A stretch of 39,004 nt of DNA, taken from assembly GCA_003171235.1 (NCBI GenBank), contig PMYM01000101.1, positions 1 to 39,004 of the forward strand, in the 5' to 3' direction. The stretch comes from Phycisphaerales bacterium (GTDB lineage Bacteria; Planctomycetota; Phycisphaerae; SM23-33). The translations under genes and the position numbers were made by a program. Positions 23,801 through 32,099 of the stretch are shown piece after piece (position 1 is the first letter of the stretch; every line of letters begins with the position of its first letter). Below the pieces are notes generated by a model. The model saw only the letters and a program-made list of their open reading frames with translations, was not told where the DNA came from and ran no database searches.

Positions 23801-26222
23801 TATCGGCGCCCGGTCAGTGCTACGGCCCTATACCGTGATGGAGGATGGCGCCCGGCTGGAGGATCTGAGCCTGCTGCCCGAAGGCGGAAGGATTCCGCGC
23901 GGTCAGACGTGGATCGGTTCTCCGGCCAGGCCGATTTGGCAAACGAAGAGGCAGACTGAAGCCATTCCTCCAGCCGTTCGCCCGGGCCGGCTGCGGAGAG
24001 CGGCCTTTGCCATGCCGTATGTCCTGGGGGTGCTGCTCGTGCCGGCAGTGTGCCTGATCGCCCTGTTCCCCGGCTTGATCTGGATCAACTACGTCACGAG
24101 GGAGTACGGCGGCTATTGGTTCCTGTTATTGGCGCCGGCGGTAACCCTAGCCTTCGTGCTGCTCATGGCGTTAGAGATCGTGCTGGTCAAATGGTTGCTG
24201 CTGGGACGGGTTCGGCCTGGCACCTATGACGTGCACGGCTGGTTCTATTTTCGCAAGTGGTTTGTCGACCAGTTAATGGACCTGAGTCTGGACTTGCTTG
24301 GTCCGCTGTACGCGACACTGTACTTGGCCCCGTGGTATCGACTGTTGGGCGCCAAGCTGGGGCGCCGCGCCGAGGTCTCCACGGCAAGCGCCACTTCTCC
24401 CGACCTCTTGGCCATTGACGACGGCAGCTTCATAGCCGACGCGGTCTGCCTGGGCGCGTCGCGCGTGGAGGGCGGCCGGGTAACCCTTGCCCCAACTCGC
24501 ATAGGCAAACGGGCTTTCGTCGGAAATAGCGCGTTTGTGCCGGCTGGAGCGGTGATTGGCGACGATGTCCTGATTGGTTGCATGTCCGCCCCGCCACAGT
24601 CGCCAGACGATGCCGCCCGCGCCGGCACTTCCTGGCTGGGCTCGCCCGCGTTTTTCCTGCCCCAGCGACAGGAAAGCACTGCCTTTTCGGCCGAACAGAC
24701 ATTTCGCCCGTCGCGTCGATTGGTGCTGCTGCGGGCGTTCATAGAGTTCTTCCGCATCACTCTTCCTATCACGTGCTTTGTGGCCTTGACCAGCCTGCTT
24801 ATCACGGTCGTAATTGACTTGCGGCAGGTTTCGACGCCGTACCTGGTGCTGGCGTTTCCGGCCTTGTACCTGGGCTTCGGTGTAGCGGCGGCCTTGGTAG
24901 TGGTGGCCTGCAAGTGGCTGCTTATGGGCCGATATCGGCCGGCGGAGAAGCCCCTTTGGAGTTCGTTCGTCTGGCGGACGGAACTAGTCACGGCCATGCA
25001 CGAGCACCTGGCCGACCCGTTCCTGGTGATGCTGCTGCTGGGCACGCCGTGGGTGTGTTGGTTCTTCCGGCTGCTGGGGGCGAAGGTAGGCCGGCGCGTG
25101 GTCATGGAGACCACGTACCTGACTGAATTCGATCTGATAACAATTGGCGACCGGGCTGTATTGGGCAGCGAGTGCACGATTCAGACCCACTTGTTCGAGG
25201 ACCGGGTCATGAAGATGTCCACTATCGATATTGGCAATGATTGCACGGTTGGCGCCGGTTCGATTGTGCTGTATGACACGCGTATGGAGAGCCGCTCGGC
25301 TTTGGGAGACCTCTCGCTCCTAATGAAGGGCGAGGATTTGCCGGCGGACACGCAATGGGAGGGTACGCCGGCCCGTCTGCTGCCTGCAAGAGAAGTGGCA
25401 GGTGGCCGGCAGCCGATGCCAGATCCGGGTGATCATCGAGAACCCGCAAAGGCCGGCCCTGCTGCACCCGAGGTGAGTTTCCTGTTCTCACTTGACCAGT
25501 ACGACGCGCACCCAACAGGCCCCTGGGTATGGGTGCTCGACTGCAATCACGCGGGCGGCAATGTCGGCCTGCCGTTAGCTGATACATCCGGCGCATTGCT
25601 TCAGGGCGAAAAAGAGCCGCCATCGGAAGAAACTCATCTGTCTGGCAGGGATCGTGCGCTTGGGGTCGATCGACTGCCGGCCCGAGACCTATTGCGCCGC
25701 CTGATCGGCATGCACCTTGGGCTCCGGCCCGAAGAGGTTGCGCTGGACGTGAATCCGCAGGGAGGGCTGCTGCTGGCTGCCGAGCGCATGCCCGCTTGTT
25801 CCATGGCGGAGATGCTGCAGATAAACATTGCACATTCCCAAGACGTGCTGGTTGCCGGTGTGAGTCTTACCGGCCGGATCGGTGTGGACGTTGAGGTGAT
25901 GCGACCGGAAATCGACCTGACCACCCTGCCCGGCGAGTGCTTCACCGTGTGGGAACGCCAGCATCTGGAGACGCTGTCGGCCGACAAGCGAGTCATTGGC
26001 TTCTACACTCTCTGGACGGCAAAGGAGGCATTCGTTAAGGCGATTGGGCATGGCCTGTTCTTTGGCCTGAATCAGGTCGAGTTGACACTGGAGCCGGATG
26101 GCTCTGCCCGCCTGGCCCGCGTCAACGGCCGCAGCGATTTGGCCCGGGCCTGGCGAATTGTTCACCGGGTCGTGAACGTTGGCGGCCTGCCCGCGGTTGT
26201 TGCCGTGGCCTTGGGAGAGTGA
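20874..26222 (+). CDS. Pls/PosA-type membrane non-ribosomal peptide synthetase fused to a phosphopantetheinyl transferase
   Basis: A 1782-residue protein. Residues 1-195 resemble only the C-terminal end of a condensation domain (LLLELSPAGQLSAKLFHHD, HFRTLLESLAGD). The adenylation domain spans about 200-690, with YVIYTSGSTGRPKG near 350, NTYGPTEATV, YKTGDLVRY and the A10 lysine in PSGKVDRKR. A carrier domain carries the phosphopantetheine site GGHSL (Ser739). Then comes the Pls-type terminal region: three pairs of membrane helices (about 803/844, 1043/1080 and 1289/1323), each followed by a hexapeptide-repeat-like domain (about 916-1022, 1156-1262, 1399-1503). After a linker, about 1589-1782 is an Sfp-type 4'-phosphopantetheinyl transferase with INIAHSQD, GVDVE (Asp1672, Glu1674) and WTAKEAFVKAIG (Lys1717, Glu1718). 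Known Pls makes epsilon-poly-L-lysine at the membrane; product here is unknown. Start at ATG 20874 (GGTGA 7 bases upstream) is preferred over TTG 20820. Confidence 0.88.
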   Translation: MSSSGQEWAREGTRPVLASHLAAFAALVHRYRGEDDLRLWVTHQADPSPDGLSRPAQPSLQRISLGDDPTVEDLLSRAGCVLAAIGGPAIHLELMGRIHVTWEDGDGQVEPSGATRGFTLLLELSPAGQLSAKLFHHDRLCPGTTPLLMDGHFRTLLESLAGDRTAQVSRLPMITPDERHTILERWSGPAHDPELCRDELLHELFEAQVDARPGQIALECAGEQMTYAQLDVRSNQLACRLRSGGMRAGDFVGIHLPRSADVVIAILGVLKAGGAYVPLDSDYPADRVQYILNDCKVQSLITVSSLAARLEPGTWSVVLMDKQPDKSPSQPSQRVACRAVGVIPDNACYVIYTSGSTGRPKGVLITHRNACNLVRGEGRIFGVVPDDRVFQGFSVAFDASVEEIWLALFAGATLVVGTADMVHAGPALAGLLARAKVTVFSTVPTLLSTFEEDIPSLRLLILGGEACTQDLVRRWCRPGLRVVNTYGPTEATVIATYADCEPDKPVTIGRAAPNYRTYILDRHLQPVPVGVCGELHIGGVGVAAGYLGRPELTADRFVPNPFMNGQGGRLYKTGDLVRYCLDGQIEFVGRLDTQIKLRGFRIELSEIESVLLRCPAVQAAVTVVREDSPGLQQLVGYVVPRQGQDVDEDAIKVILRAQLPVFMVPGRLEIVDKLPTLPSGKVDRKRLPAPRPRQVQPAENGGAFVGDLEPQLGATWRELFAPTAVGPLDDFFKDLGGHSLLAARMVSRMRQRPEFCDLSVLDVYNFPTVRTLAAELRSRHEAVSRIPGAGASPLPVRPTSRAGYGLCVLAQTVSLWVIAGLFSMQWLTPYLAYCWLIERGMGVIDAIAVSLAVLLAFYPLLMAASIAVKWAVIGRYKAGDYPLWGWYYLRWWFVNQVLSVVPIDYLAGTPLLSLYYRLMGARIGHNVYFGADNISAFDLVSVGDDSSLGIETMLMGYSLEGGRLRLGPVTVGRGCFIGARSVLRPYTVMEDGARLEDLSLLPEGGRIPRGQTWIGSPARPIWQTKRQTEAIPPAVRPGRLRRAAFAMPYVLGVLLVPAVCLIALFPGLIWINYVTREYGGYWFLLLAPAVTLAFVLLMALEIVLVKWLLLGRVRPGTYDVHGWFYFRKWFVDQLMDLSLDLLGPLYATLYLAPWYRLLGAKLGRRAEVSTASATSPDLLAIDDGSFIADAVCLGASRVEGGRVTLAPTRIGKRAFVGNSAFVPAGAVIGDDVLIGCMSAPPQSPDDAARAGTSWLGSPAFFLPQRQESTAFSAEQTFRPSRRLVLLRAFIEFFRITLPITCFVALTSLLITVVIDLRQVSTPYLVLAFPALYLGFGVAAALVVVACKWLLMGRYRPAEKPLWSSFVWRTELVTAMHEHLADPFLVMLLLGTPWVCWFFRLLGAKVGRRVVMETTYLTEFDLITIGDRAVLGSECTIQTHLFEDRVMKMSTIDIGNDCTVGAGSIVLYDTRMESRSALGDLSLLMKGEDLPADTQWEGTPARLLPAREVAGGRQPMPDPGDHREPAKAGPAAPEVSFLFSLDQYDAHPTGPWVWVLDCNHAGGNVGLPLADTSGALLQGEKEPPSEETHLSGRDRALGVDRLPARDLLRRLIGMHLGLRPEEVALDVNPQGGLLLAAERMPACSMAEMLQINIAHSQDVLVAGVSLTGRIGVDVEVMRPEIDLTTLPGECFTVWERQHLETLSADKRVIGFYTLWTAKEAFVKAIGHGLFFGLNQVELTLEPDGSARLARVNGRSDLARAWRIVHRVVNVGGLPAVVAVALGE

Positions 26223-26225
26223 TTG

Positions 26226-27077
26226 ATGAGTGTGGTGTCTGGATGCGAAAAGAGCCCTTGGCGCCGCGCGGCTTGGTGCTTGTTGCTGGCGATTGCCATG
26301 GTCGGTACTGGTTGCCGCAAGACCAAGCCCGACGCCAAGGTTGAAGTACAGCAAAACCACCGGGAGATGGTCGTTCATCTGGGCCACAATGTCACTATGA
26401 GGCTGATGCTTCTTCCTGCCGGGCAGTTCAAGATGGGTTCGCCTGACGCCGAAGAAGGCCGCGGGGAGGACGAAGGGCCGGTGCGGCTCGTTACCCTCAG
26501 CAAACCTTTCTACATCGCCGTCACCGAGGTCACACAGGACCAGTACGAGGCGGTAATGAGCGACAATCCCAGCACCTTCGAGGGCGGCGCCAACCCGGTT
26601 GAGGAGGTTTCCTGGGAAAAGGCGGTCGCGTTCTGCGAGAAGCTGTCCTCCATATCGGGCAAGACCTTCCGTCTGCCCACTGAGGCCGAATGGGAGTACG
26701 CCTGCCGGGCGGGCACGCGGACGGCCTATTGCCGTGGCGACAGGCAAGAGGATCTCATGAAGGTCGGTTGGTTTTGCTTTGATGCGACGGTGGTCAAAAC
26801 AACGCGGCCGGCAGCCAGTCTGCAAGCCAATCCCTGGGGTCTATACGACATGCATGGCAATATCTGGGAGTGGTGTTCCGACTGGTATGCCGAGGACTAC
26901 TACGCCGCCCGTAACAATCAATTAGATCCAATAGGCCCAACTACAGGAACGGAACGGATCCTGCGCGGGGGCTCCTGGTCCGACGACCCCGAAGACTGCC
27001 GCTCTGCCTATCGCGAGAGCCAGCCGCCGGACTATGCGGACGACGATATCGGGTTCCGAATTGTCTGTCAGGATTAA
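26226..27077 (+). CDS. SUMF1/formylglycine-generating-enzyme-fold protein, probable lipoprotein
   Basis: A 283-residue protein of the SUMF1 (FGE-sulfatase) family. The N-terminal AWCLLLAIAMVGTGC looks like a lipoprotein-type signal, although Gly at -3 is unusual for a lipobox. Family blocks: MLLPAGQFKMGSPDAEEGR, YIAVTEVTQDQYEAVM, NPVEEVSWEKAVAFC, RLPTEAEWEYACRAG, NPWGLYDMHGNIWEWCSDWY and RILRGGSWSDDPEDCRSAYR. In true formylglycine-generating enzymes the last block holds two catalytic cysteines; here the first is replaced by Ser/Asp and only the second remains, so sulfatase activation is unlikely and a binding or other oxidative role is possible. GGGAG lies about 10 bases upstream of ATG 26226, which follows the synthetase stop by 3 bases, so the two are translationally coupled. 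Possible partner of the synthetase at the membrane. Confidence 0.82.
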   Translation: MSVVSGCEKSPWRRAAWCLLLAIAMVGTGCRKTKPDAKVEVQQNHREMVVHLGHNVTMRLMLLPAGQFKMGSPDAEEGRGEDEGPVRLVTLSKPFYIAVTEVTQDQYEAVMSDNPSTFEGGANPVEEVSWEKAVAFCEKLSSISGKTFRLPTEAEWEYACRAGTRTAYCRGDRQEDLMKVGWFCFDATVVKTTRPAASLQANPWGLYDMHGNIWEWCSDWYAEDYYAARNNQLDPIGPTTGTERILRGGSWSDDPEDCRSAYRESQPPDYADDDIGFRIVCQD

Positions 27078-27213
27078 AGAGCTGGCTTGGCCTGTCCATC
27101 CCGAATATTCCGTCCTCCTTGATTCTACAGGACTTACGATTCTTGCTTGCGATAGGGTTCGATCATAGGATTCTAGCCTTGCGAACAAGGACGAAGGGCC
27201 GGCGATAGGCGTC

Positions 27214-27339
27214 TTGCGGATGATCTTGAGCTTCTTGAGGGCGTTCTCTACCAGCCGGCCCAACTTGGCCGCCGGGAACATGCCACTGAGGCATCAACTG
27301 GCCATCCTGCAGCGGTCGGTCAAGCGTCCCAAGGTGGGC
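27214..27339 (+). pseudogene. N-terminal fragment of an integrase-core transposase
   Basis: About 40 residues read MRMILSFLRAFSTSRPNLAA then GNMPLRHQLAILQRSVKRPK. From memory this is the conserved beginning of IS3/IS481-like transposases of planctomycetes (usual pattern: LAAENLALRHQLAVLQRSVKRPK). After that the similarity ends; the DDE catalytic core and any terminal inverted repeats are missing. It lies between the SUMF1-like gene and the convergent glycosidase gene, whose 3' end it nearly touches. Confidence 0.6.
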
Positions 27340-27368
27340 AACCACGCTTCTCGACCCATCGAGCTGTC

Positions 27369-30155
27369 TCACTTGGTTGGAGCAGAGGCTGATGACGAGC
27401 CTGTTACGCGCAGTCCCTCCAGCATCTGGCGGGCCTTGCCTGCGGGCCCAATGAAATAGATGGGAGAACCCGACAGCCGCATGTCGGAGGCGGCCGGGAT
27501 CTGCCGGCCCATGATGTCCGTCACGCTGGAGGTCGGTTTGACGGCCTCTGGGGCCAAGCCGATGGAAACGGGCTTCTCCTCCGGTTGCCCCGACCACGCC
27601 ACCACCACCGCCTGTTTGCCCGTCTCGAAGGCGGCGGCGTAACCTGATTCGCCCAGTCTGCGGAACCCGGCGGAGGATGGCTTGGGTCCCACCAAGTTAG
27701 TGAAAACCGCCAGGGCGGGAACGAGTTTCCGCGGCGCACCGCCGTAGTCGAACAAGGCACACTCGAAGTTGGGGTCGTTGACCCGCCCGCTCGCGCCGGA
27801 ATGGAGGAAGATCTTCTCCACGCCATGCGAGAGCATGACGGCAAAATAGCGCACGGTGTAGTCGGCACACTGCCGTTCGCTCTCCAGCAACCGCTCCTCC
27901 GAGAAATTTGCCTGTGGAAAAAACGGCCGGCGGGGGAGGTCATCGGCGGCATAGTACGAGAACTCCGTGATCCAGACGGGCTTGCGGCCGCCGTGCTTAT
28001 CCATAATCTCGAGTAGCCGGTCCATCCCGTCGATGTAGTTTTCTGGCGGCCGCTGGCCGGGGTACATGTGCAGGTTGAAGATGTCCACCTGCGCCAGGCA
28101 CCCGGCCTCGATGACTTCCCTGGTCAATTCCTCCGGGTTGCCGGCGATGCCGCCCATGACCTTGCAGGTCGGATCGGCCTTGCGCATCGCCGTTGCCGCC
28201 ACCTTCAGTAGGGCAACATAGTCGGCCGGCGTGTAGCCCTTGCCGCCGTACTGGCGGGAGTAGCGGTCCGGGAGGGCGTAGCTGGTGTACACCGGCTCAT
28301 TGAGGAACTCCCAGAGGTGGATGCGGGCCTTGTACCGGGCAACGGCTTGTTCGATGAAGCGGCCCATCTCGTCGGGGTCTTTGGGCGGGAACGCCTGCCG
28401 CAACCGAACGCCGGGATAGCCTTCTGTGGGCAGACTGGCGGGGGCGTCAGCGGTCCAGTCGGCCGAGGGGAAGGGGGGCAACAGCGGCAAGATCTGCACA
28501 CCCTCCTCAAGCACGCGACCGAGCTGCTCGTCGCCGATCTCCCAGTGAAATTCGCCTTTGGCTGGCTCGATGTGTTGCCATTTAAGCGTCCAGTCGCGAT
28601 ACCACGTAATACCGGCCTGCCGAGCGAGACGGATCAGATATGGAGAATTGAAGGCGTGGTTGATTCCGCAGACCGAGTCCTTTTCCGATTGCCCGGGGAC
28701 GATGGCTAGCCGGAGCAGCGGAAGGTCCACGGCCTTGCCGCCGATCTCGACCGAAGGACGAATGCGGTAGAAGCCGCGCCAGTTGCCGGGCAGTTCAATA
28801 TTCTGCTTCTTGCCGGAGATGGATTCCAGGGTCATCGTGCAGGGGCGTAGTTGCGCGGCCCTGTCCTCGAAGTCGGTCACGCCGAATTTGAGCGCCACCT
28901 GCACTGGCGCCGCGCCGCCATTAAAAGCCCGCACGACCAACGAATTCGGGGCGCTACCGGTGACCTCGAGAATTGGCCCCTCGGTGGGCGCCACGCCCAC
29001 CTCGACGGGATTGGCCGGCGCAAAGTCCGTGGCTTTATCGCCCTTCTCCAACTGGATCGCGTCTATATCGACGTCCACTGATTCATCCTTGGGCAGATCC
29101 GGGCCGGCAAAGACGAACAAGAACTGGCTCTTGGGCCGGAAGGTCAGGGAGTATCGCGTCCAAGCGGTTGCCAGCGCGACGGGCCGCGTGGAGTCGTTCC
29201 AGCCGCGCGCGGCGGGATCCTTGACCCGCGCCCCCATGACCGCCGGCGTGCCCTCCACGCTAGCCCGCATGTCGCAGGAGAGGGTGTACACCGCGCCAGG
29301 CTCGACCTTGATCCAACCTCTGCTTGCAGCCAGCGGGCGCAGTTCCCGGCGGGTCACCGGCTCATAATAGTCAAAATGCAGCAGCGGCGCCTTGTCGCCG
29401 CCCATCGGAATTCGCAGGAAGCACCGGCCGTGCGTGCCGCCGGCCTCCTGGATCTGCCCGTGCAAGTGGTCGAGATTTCCCCATCCGATGTCCTTGCCTA
29501 GCGACGACCAGCCGGAAGGGCCGATCTCGAACGAGCCGTTGTAGAGCAGGTTCTTGCCGCTGGCAGGCGGAGCCAGGTCGGTGAACTCGATCTTCGCCGG
29601 GTCGATCTCGATGATCTGGACCTCGGCGATGTACAGCGTGCCTGGCTCCAGGAACCAGATCTGTAGCCGGCTGGTGGGGCCGATGTCGCGCGTGGCTTGG
29701 AAGAACCGCTGGTACGTCTTCCAGGCCGCCCCGACGGCGACCTGCTCCTGCAGGCCAGCGTTCGACCAGTCCTTTGTATCGCTGAGGGCGATGCTGACGA
29801 GGCGGCTCTGGATTCCCTCTTGCCGCAAGCGGCAGGAAAACCTGTACGTGCGGTCCTTGACCAGCCTGACCTGGCCGCCTTGCGCGAGCATGGCGTGACT
29901 CCCGGCGCTGCGTTTTTCGCACCGGGTGCAAGCCAGCTTGGCGCATAACCGGCCGTCGGTGTCAGGGACGACACTGAGCGTCTGGTCCACGTCTTTGGGA
30001 TTGCCCGCGGTCTGCCAGCCATCCGGTTTGCCATCGGCGGCCTTGGCGAAATCGCCGTTGGCAATAAGGTTGACCGGTTCAGCGGCAAGGCCCGGCAAGG
30101 GGATTACCGCCAGTAGACCTAGGAACATCATTGGAAGACTTGATACGCGCTTCAT
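27369..30155 (-). CDS. Large secreted clan-A glycoside hydrolase
   Basis: A 928-residue exported enzyme. After a signal peptide (MKRVSSLPMMFLGLLAVIPL) come two carbohydrate-binding-like beta-sandwich modules of the CBM4/9 type (about 28-185, starting NLIANGDFAKAADGKPDGW, and about 200-370, starting LLYNGSFEIGPSGWSSLG). A further beta domain leads to a TIM barrel (about 490-800) with HLWEFLNEPVYTS near residue 620 (acid/base Glu in NEP) and KPVWITEFSYY near 730 (nucleophile Glu). This Asn-Glu-Pro plus late Glu arrangement is that of clan GH-A enzymes, for example GH39 or GH5-like; the substrate is not readable. A beta-sandwich tail completes the protein. AGGAGCT lies about 7 bases before ATG 30155. 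Probably periplasmic or secreted, acting on polysaccharides. Confidence 0.8.
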   Translation of the reverse strand: MKRVSSLPMMFLGLLAVIPLPGLAAEPVNLIANGDFAKAADGKPDGWQTAGNPKDVDQTLSVVPDTDGRLCAKLACTRCEKRSAGSHAMLAQGGQVRLVKDRTYRFSCRLRQEGIQSRLVSIALSDTKDWSNAGLQEQVAVGAAWKTYQRFFQATRDIGPTSRLQIWFLEPGTLYIAEVQIIEIDPAKIEFTDLAPPASGKNLLYNGSFEIGPSGWSSLGKDIGWGNLDHLHGQIQEAGGTHGRCFLRIPMGGDKAPLLHFDYYEPVTRRELRPLAASRGWIKVEPGAVYTLSCDMRASVEGTPAVMGARVKDPAARGWNDSTRPVALATAWTRYSLTFRPKSQFLFVFAGPDLPKDESVDVDIDAIQLEKGDKATDFAPANPVEVGVAPTEGPILEVTGSAPNSLVVRAFNGGAAPVQVALKFGVTDFEDRAAQLRPCTMTLESISGKKQNIELPGNWRGFYRIRPSVEIGGKAVDLPLLRLAIVPGQSEKDSVCGINHAFNSPYLIRLARQAGITWYRDWTLKWQHIEPAKGEFHWEIGDEQLGRVLEEGVQILPLLPPFPSADWTADAPASLPTEGYPGVRLRQAFPPKDPDEMGRFIEQAVARYKARIHLWEFLNEPVYTSYALPDRYSRQYGGKGYTPADYVALLKVAATAMRKADPTCKVMGGIAGNPEELTREVIEAGCLAQVDIFNLHMYPGQRPPENYIDGMDRLLEIMDKHGGRKPVWITEFSYYAADDLPRRPFFPQANFSEERLLESERQCADYTVRYFAVMLSHGVEKIFLHSGASGRVNDPNFECALFDYGGAPRKLVPALAVFTNLVGPKPSSAGFRRLGESGYAAAFETGKQAVVVAWSGQPEEKPVSIGLAPEAVKPTSSVTDIMGRQIPAASDMRLSGSPIYFIGPAGKARQMLEGLRVTGSSSASAPTK

Positions 30156-30647
30156 GACTAGCTCCTGTGTGGACCAGGTGCATTATTCCCTGTCTGAGTT
30201 CGGGCGGCAAGGTTCCCGCGACCTTCTATGAGAACCGAAGGCCCGCCAAGCCGGGATTTTCGGAATGGCTTCCATCCCGGTATTAGCGGCGGCAGGTCCA
30301 CACCCTCGTCCGGGAGCCCCTGCCAAGCGGCCAGCAGGTCGTGCGTGAAGCACTTCTTGGATTGACCGTGCTTGCGAGTGTCGGCCAGCGGAGGCAGCTT
30401 CACAGCGTCGTGGCCGCGCTGCCGACGTTCTGATTCGCATCCACCTCTCGAAGTAGCCCGGGTTTCCCTTGTCAGGAAAGTCCTTGTTGAGGCCCGAAAA
30501 CAGGTTACGATCATGCACAGGCTGCCCAAGGCGGTCGTGGGCAGCCAGTCAAATGGGAAATCCCGGAGCATACCCAGACACGCTGGCAACGGCGGGTGTC
30601 GGGGCTTACCGCGGTGAGTTGGGCAATAGGCCCAGGAGTGTAGGGCG
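30156..30647. other. Intergenic region with possible decayed minus-strand frames
   Basis: About 490 bases between divergent genes. On the minus strand two overlapping frames show partly protein-like stretches (GLNKDFPDKGNPGYFERWMR in one, LLAAWQGLPDEGVDLPPLIP in another), which could be one gene broken by a frameshift. I do not recognise a family and no ribosome binding site supports either. The region must also contain the promoters for the genes on both sides. Confidence 0.3.
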
Positions 30648-32003
30648 TTGAAGCTGCTCTTGATTCAGCCGAGGTCGGAATGGTCGATCATGGGCCAGAC
30701 TTCTCACGGCAAGGCAGGCATGCCAAGATTGACCTTGCCGGCTTTGGCTGCGCTTACCCCGGCGGGCATTGACGTCCAGATCGTGGACTGCCGAGTCCAA
30801 CCCATCGACTATGACGCCCCGGTGGACCTCGTGGGCATCACGGCCATGACCTGCGAAGCCCCTGCCGCCTACCAGATTGCCGACACATTCCGGGCCAGGA
30901 ATGTGCCGGTGGTCATGGGCGGGTATCATGCATCTTTCCTGCCGGAAGAGGCCGGCCTTCATGCCGACGCGGTCGTCATCGGTGAAGCAGAGTTGGTCTG
31001 GCGTGACCTCATCGAGGGCTTCCGCAGCGGTCGCCCCCGGAGTTTGTATGCGGCGGATCGCCTGTGCGACCTGAATTCGGAGCTGCCTGTTCCGCGCCGC
31101 GCTCTGCTGGACCGGACGAAGTACTTCACGTTCAACACGATCCAGGCTACGCGCGGATGCTCGAAAGGTTGCAGCTACTGTTCGATCGACGCCTTCTTTG
31201 GCCCGAGCTTTCGGAAACGTTCGCCGGAGGCCGTAGTCAGCGAGATCCGGGGGATGCTCTCGCCGCCGAATGCTGGCAGGGGGCGGATGGATCGTCATAT
31301 CGTCTTCATCGATGATAATCTCACGTTGGACCGCAGTTACGCAAGGCAGCTCTTCAAGGCGATGATTCCCCTGAGCATCAAGTGGGTCTGTCAGGCCACG
31401 ACGGAGCTGGCGGAGGATGCCGAGTTGCTGGGATTGGCCGCCCGGAGCGGGTGCATGCTCGTGTCGGTCGGGTTCGAGTCCTTCAACCCTCCGAACGTGG
31501 CGCGGCTGAGGAAGAATTGGGCAGCGGCCGGCGTGACGGGAGGCCAAGCCGCGGCCCAGCCGCTGGAGGCCGTCTGCGAGGCGTTCCGACACGCCGTCGG
31601 GCGGTTCCACAAGCAAGGCGTCTGTGTGCTGGGCAATTTCATGTTGGGTTTTGATGACGACGACCCCGACGTGATCGCCAAGACCATTCGGGCCTCGCTT
31701 GCGATCAACGTGGACGCCGCGTATTTCCATATCGTGACGCCTATGCCAGGGACCAAGTTGCACGATGATCTGGCCCGAGAGAATCGGATCACTACGCGCG
31801 ATTGGGCGCAATACGACAGCGGGCACGTGGTTTTCACCCCCAAGCTCCTGTCGCCCGCCGCACTCCAGGATGCCTTCCGGCAAGCATACCGGGAGTACTA
31901 CTCGATCGGCCGCATTGCGAGCCGAGTGTTTCGCAGTCCCCGGCAAGTCATCACCCGACTGGCCATAAACTGGAGCACTCGCCGGAAGGCGAAACGGCTT
32001 TAG
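30648..32003 (+). CDS. B12-binding-domain radical SAM protein
   Basis: A 451-residue cytoplasmic protein. Residues 1-130 form a Rossmann-like cobalamin-binding domain (MKLLLIQPRSEWSI, DLVGITAMTCEAPAAYQIAD, VPVVMGGYHASFLPEEAG), lacking the DxHxxG histidine, as is usual in this group. The radical SAM core follows, with the cluster-binding motif CSKGCSYC (Cys171, Cys175, Cys178), HIVFIDDNLTLDRSYA, VSVGFESFNPPNV and GNFMLGFDDDDPDV. The group includes methyltransferases and other enzymes acting on unactivated carbon; the substrate here cannot be assigned. The start is a TTG at 30648 (AGGAG about 10 bases upstream), preferred because MKLLLIQP is the typical beginning of the family and no ATG lies nearby in frame. 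No obvious operon partner. Confidence 0.85.
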   Translation: MKLLLIQPRSEWSIMGQTSHGKAGMPRLTLPALAALTPAGIDVQIVDCRVQPIDYDAPVDLVGITAMTCEAPAAYQIADTFRARNVPVVMGGYHASFLPEEAGLHADAVVIGEAELVWRDLIEGFRSGRPRSLYAADRLCDLNSELPVPRRALLDRTKYFTFNTIQATRGCSKGCSYCSIDAFFGPSFRKRSPEAVVSEIRGMLSPPNAGRGRMDRHIVFIDDNLTLDRSYARQLFKAMIPLSIKWVCQATTELAEDAELLGLAARSGCMLVSVGFESFNPPNVARLRKNWAAAGVTGGQAAAQPLEAVCEAFRHAVGRFHKQGVCVLGNFMLGFDDDDPDVIAKTIRASLAINVDAAYFHIVTPMPGTKLHDDLARENRITTRDWAQYDSGHVVFTPKLLSPAALQDAFRQAYREYYSIGRIASRVFRSPRQVITRLAINWSTRRKAKRL

Positions 32004-32015
32004 AGCGCCAACCGG

Positions 32016-32080
32016 CCAGAAGAACGCTTGCAGAATCATGCAAACAAAAGATAATCAGGAAGAGCGGCCCGCGACGGTCG
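32016..32080 (+). repeat. 65-base dispersed repeat, copy A (inverted partner of 33603-33667)
   Basis: From CCAGAAGAACGCTTGCAG to GCGACGGTCG, this stretch matches the reverse complement of 33603-33667 at roughly 55 of 65 positions without gaps. The two copies bracket the BNR-type gene at 32100-33512 as a long imperfect inverted repeat. Translated, it gives a peptide like LAESCKQKIIRKSGPRRS, also seen in the copy-B frame. Confidence 0.85.
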
Positions 32081-32099
32081 CACGCCGCAGGCCCTTCGC

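Noticed and set aside
24245..25177. Minus-strand frame of 310 residues
   Set aside because: Lies entirely within the synthetase gene and has Arg/Ser/Thr-rich non-protein-like composition.
30606..32039. Minus-strand frame of 477 residues
   Set aside because: Antisense to the radical SAM gene, whose CxxxCxxC motif and B12 domain are convincing.
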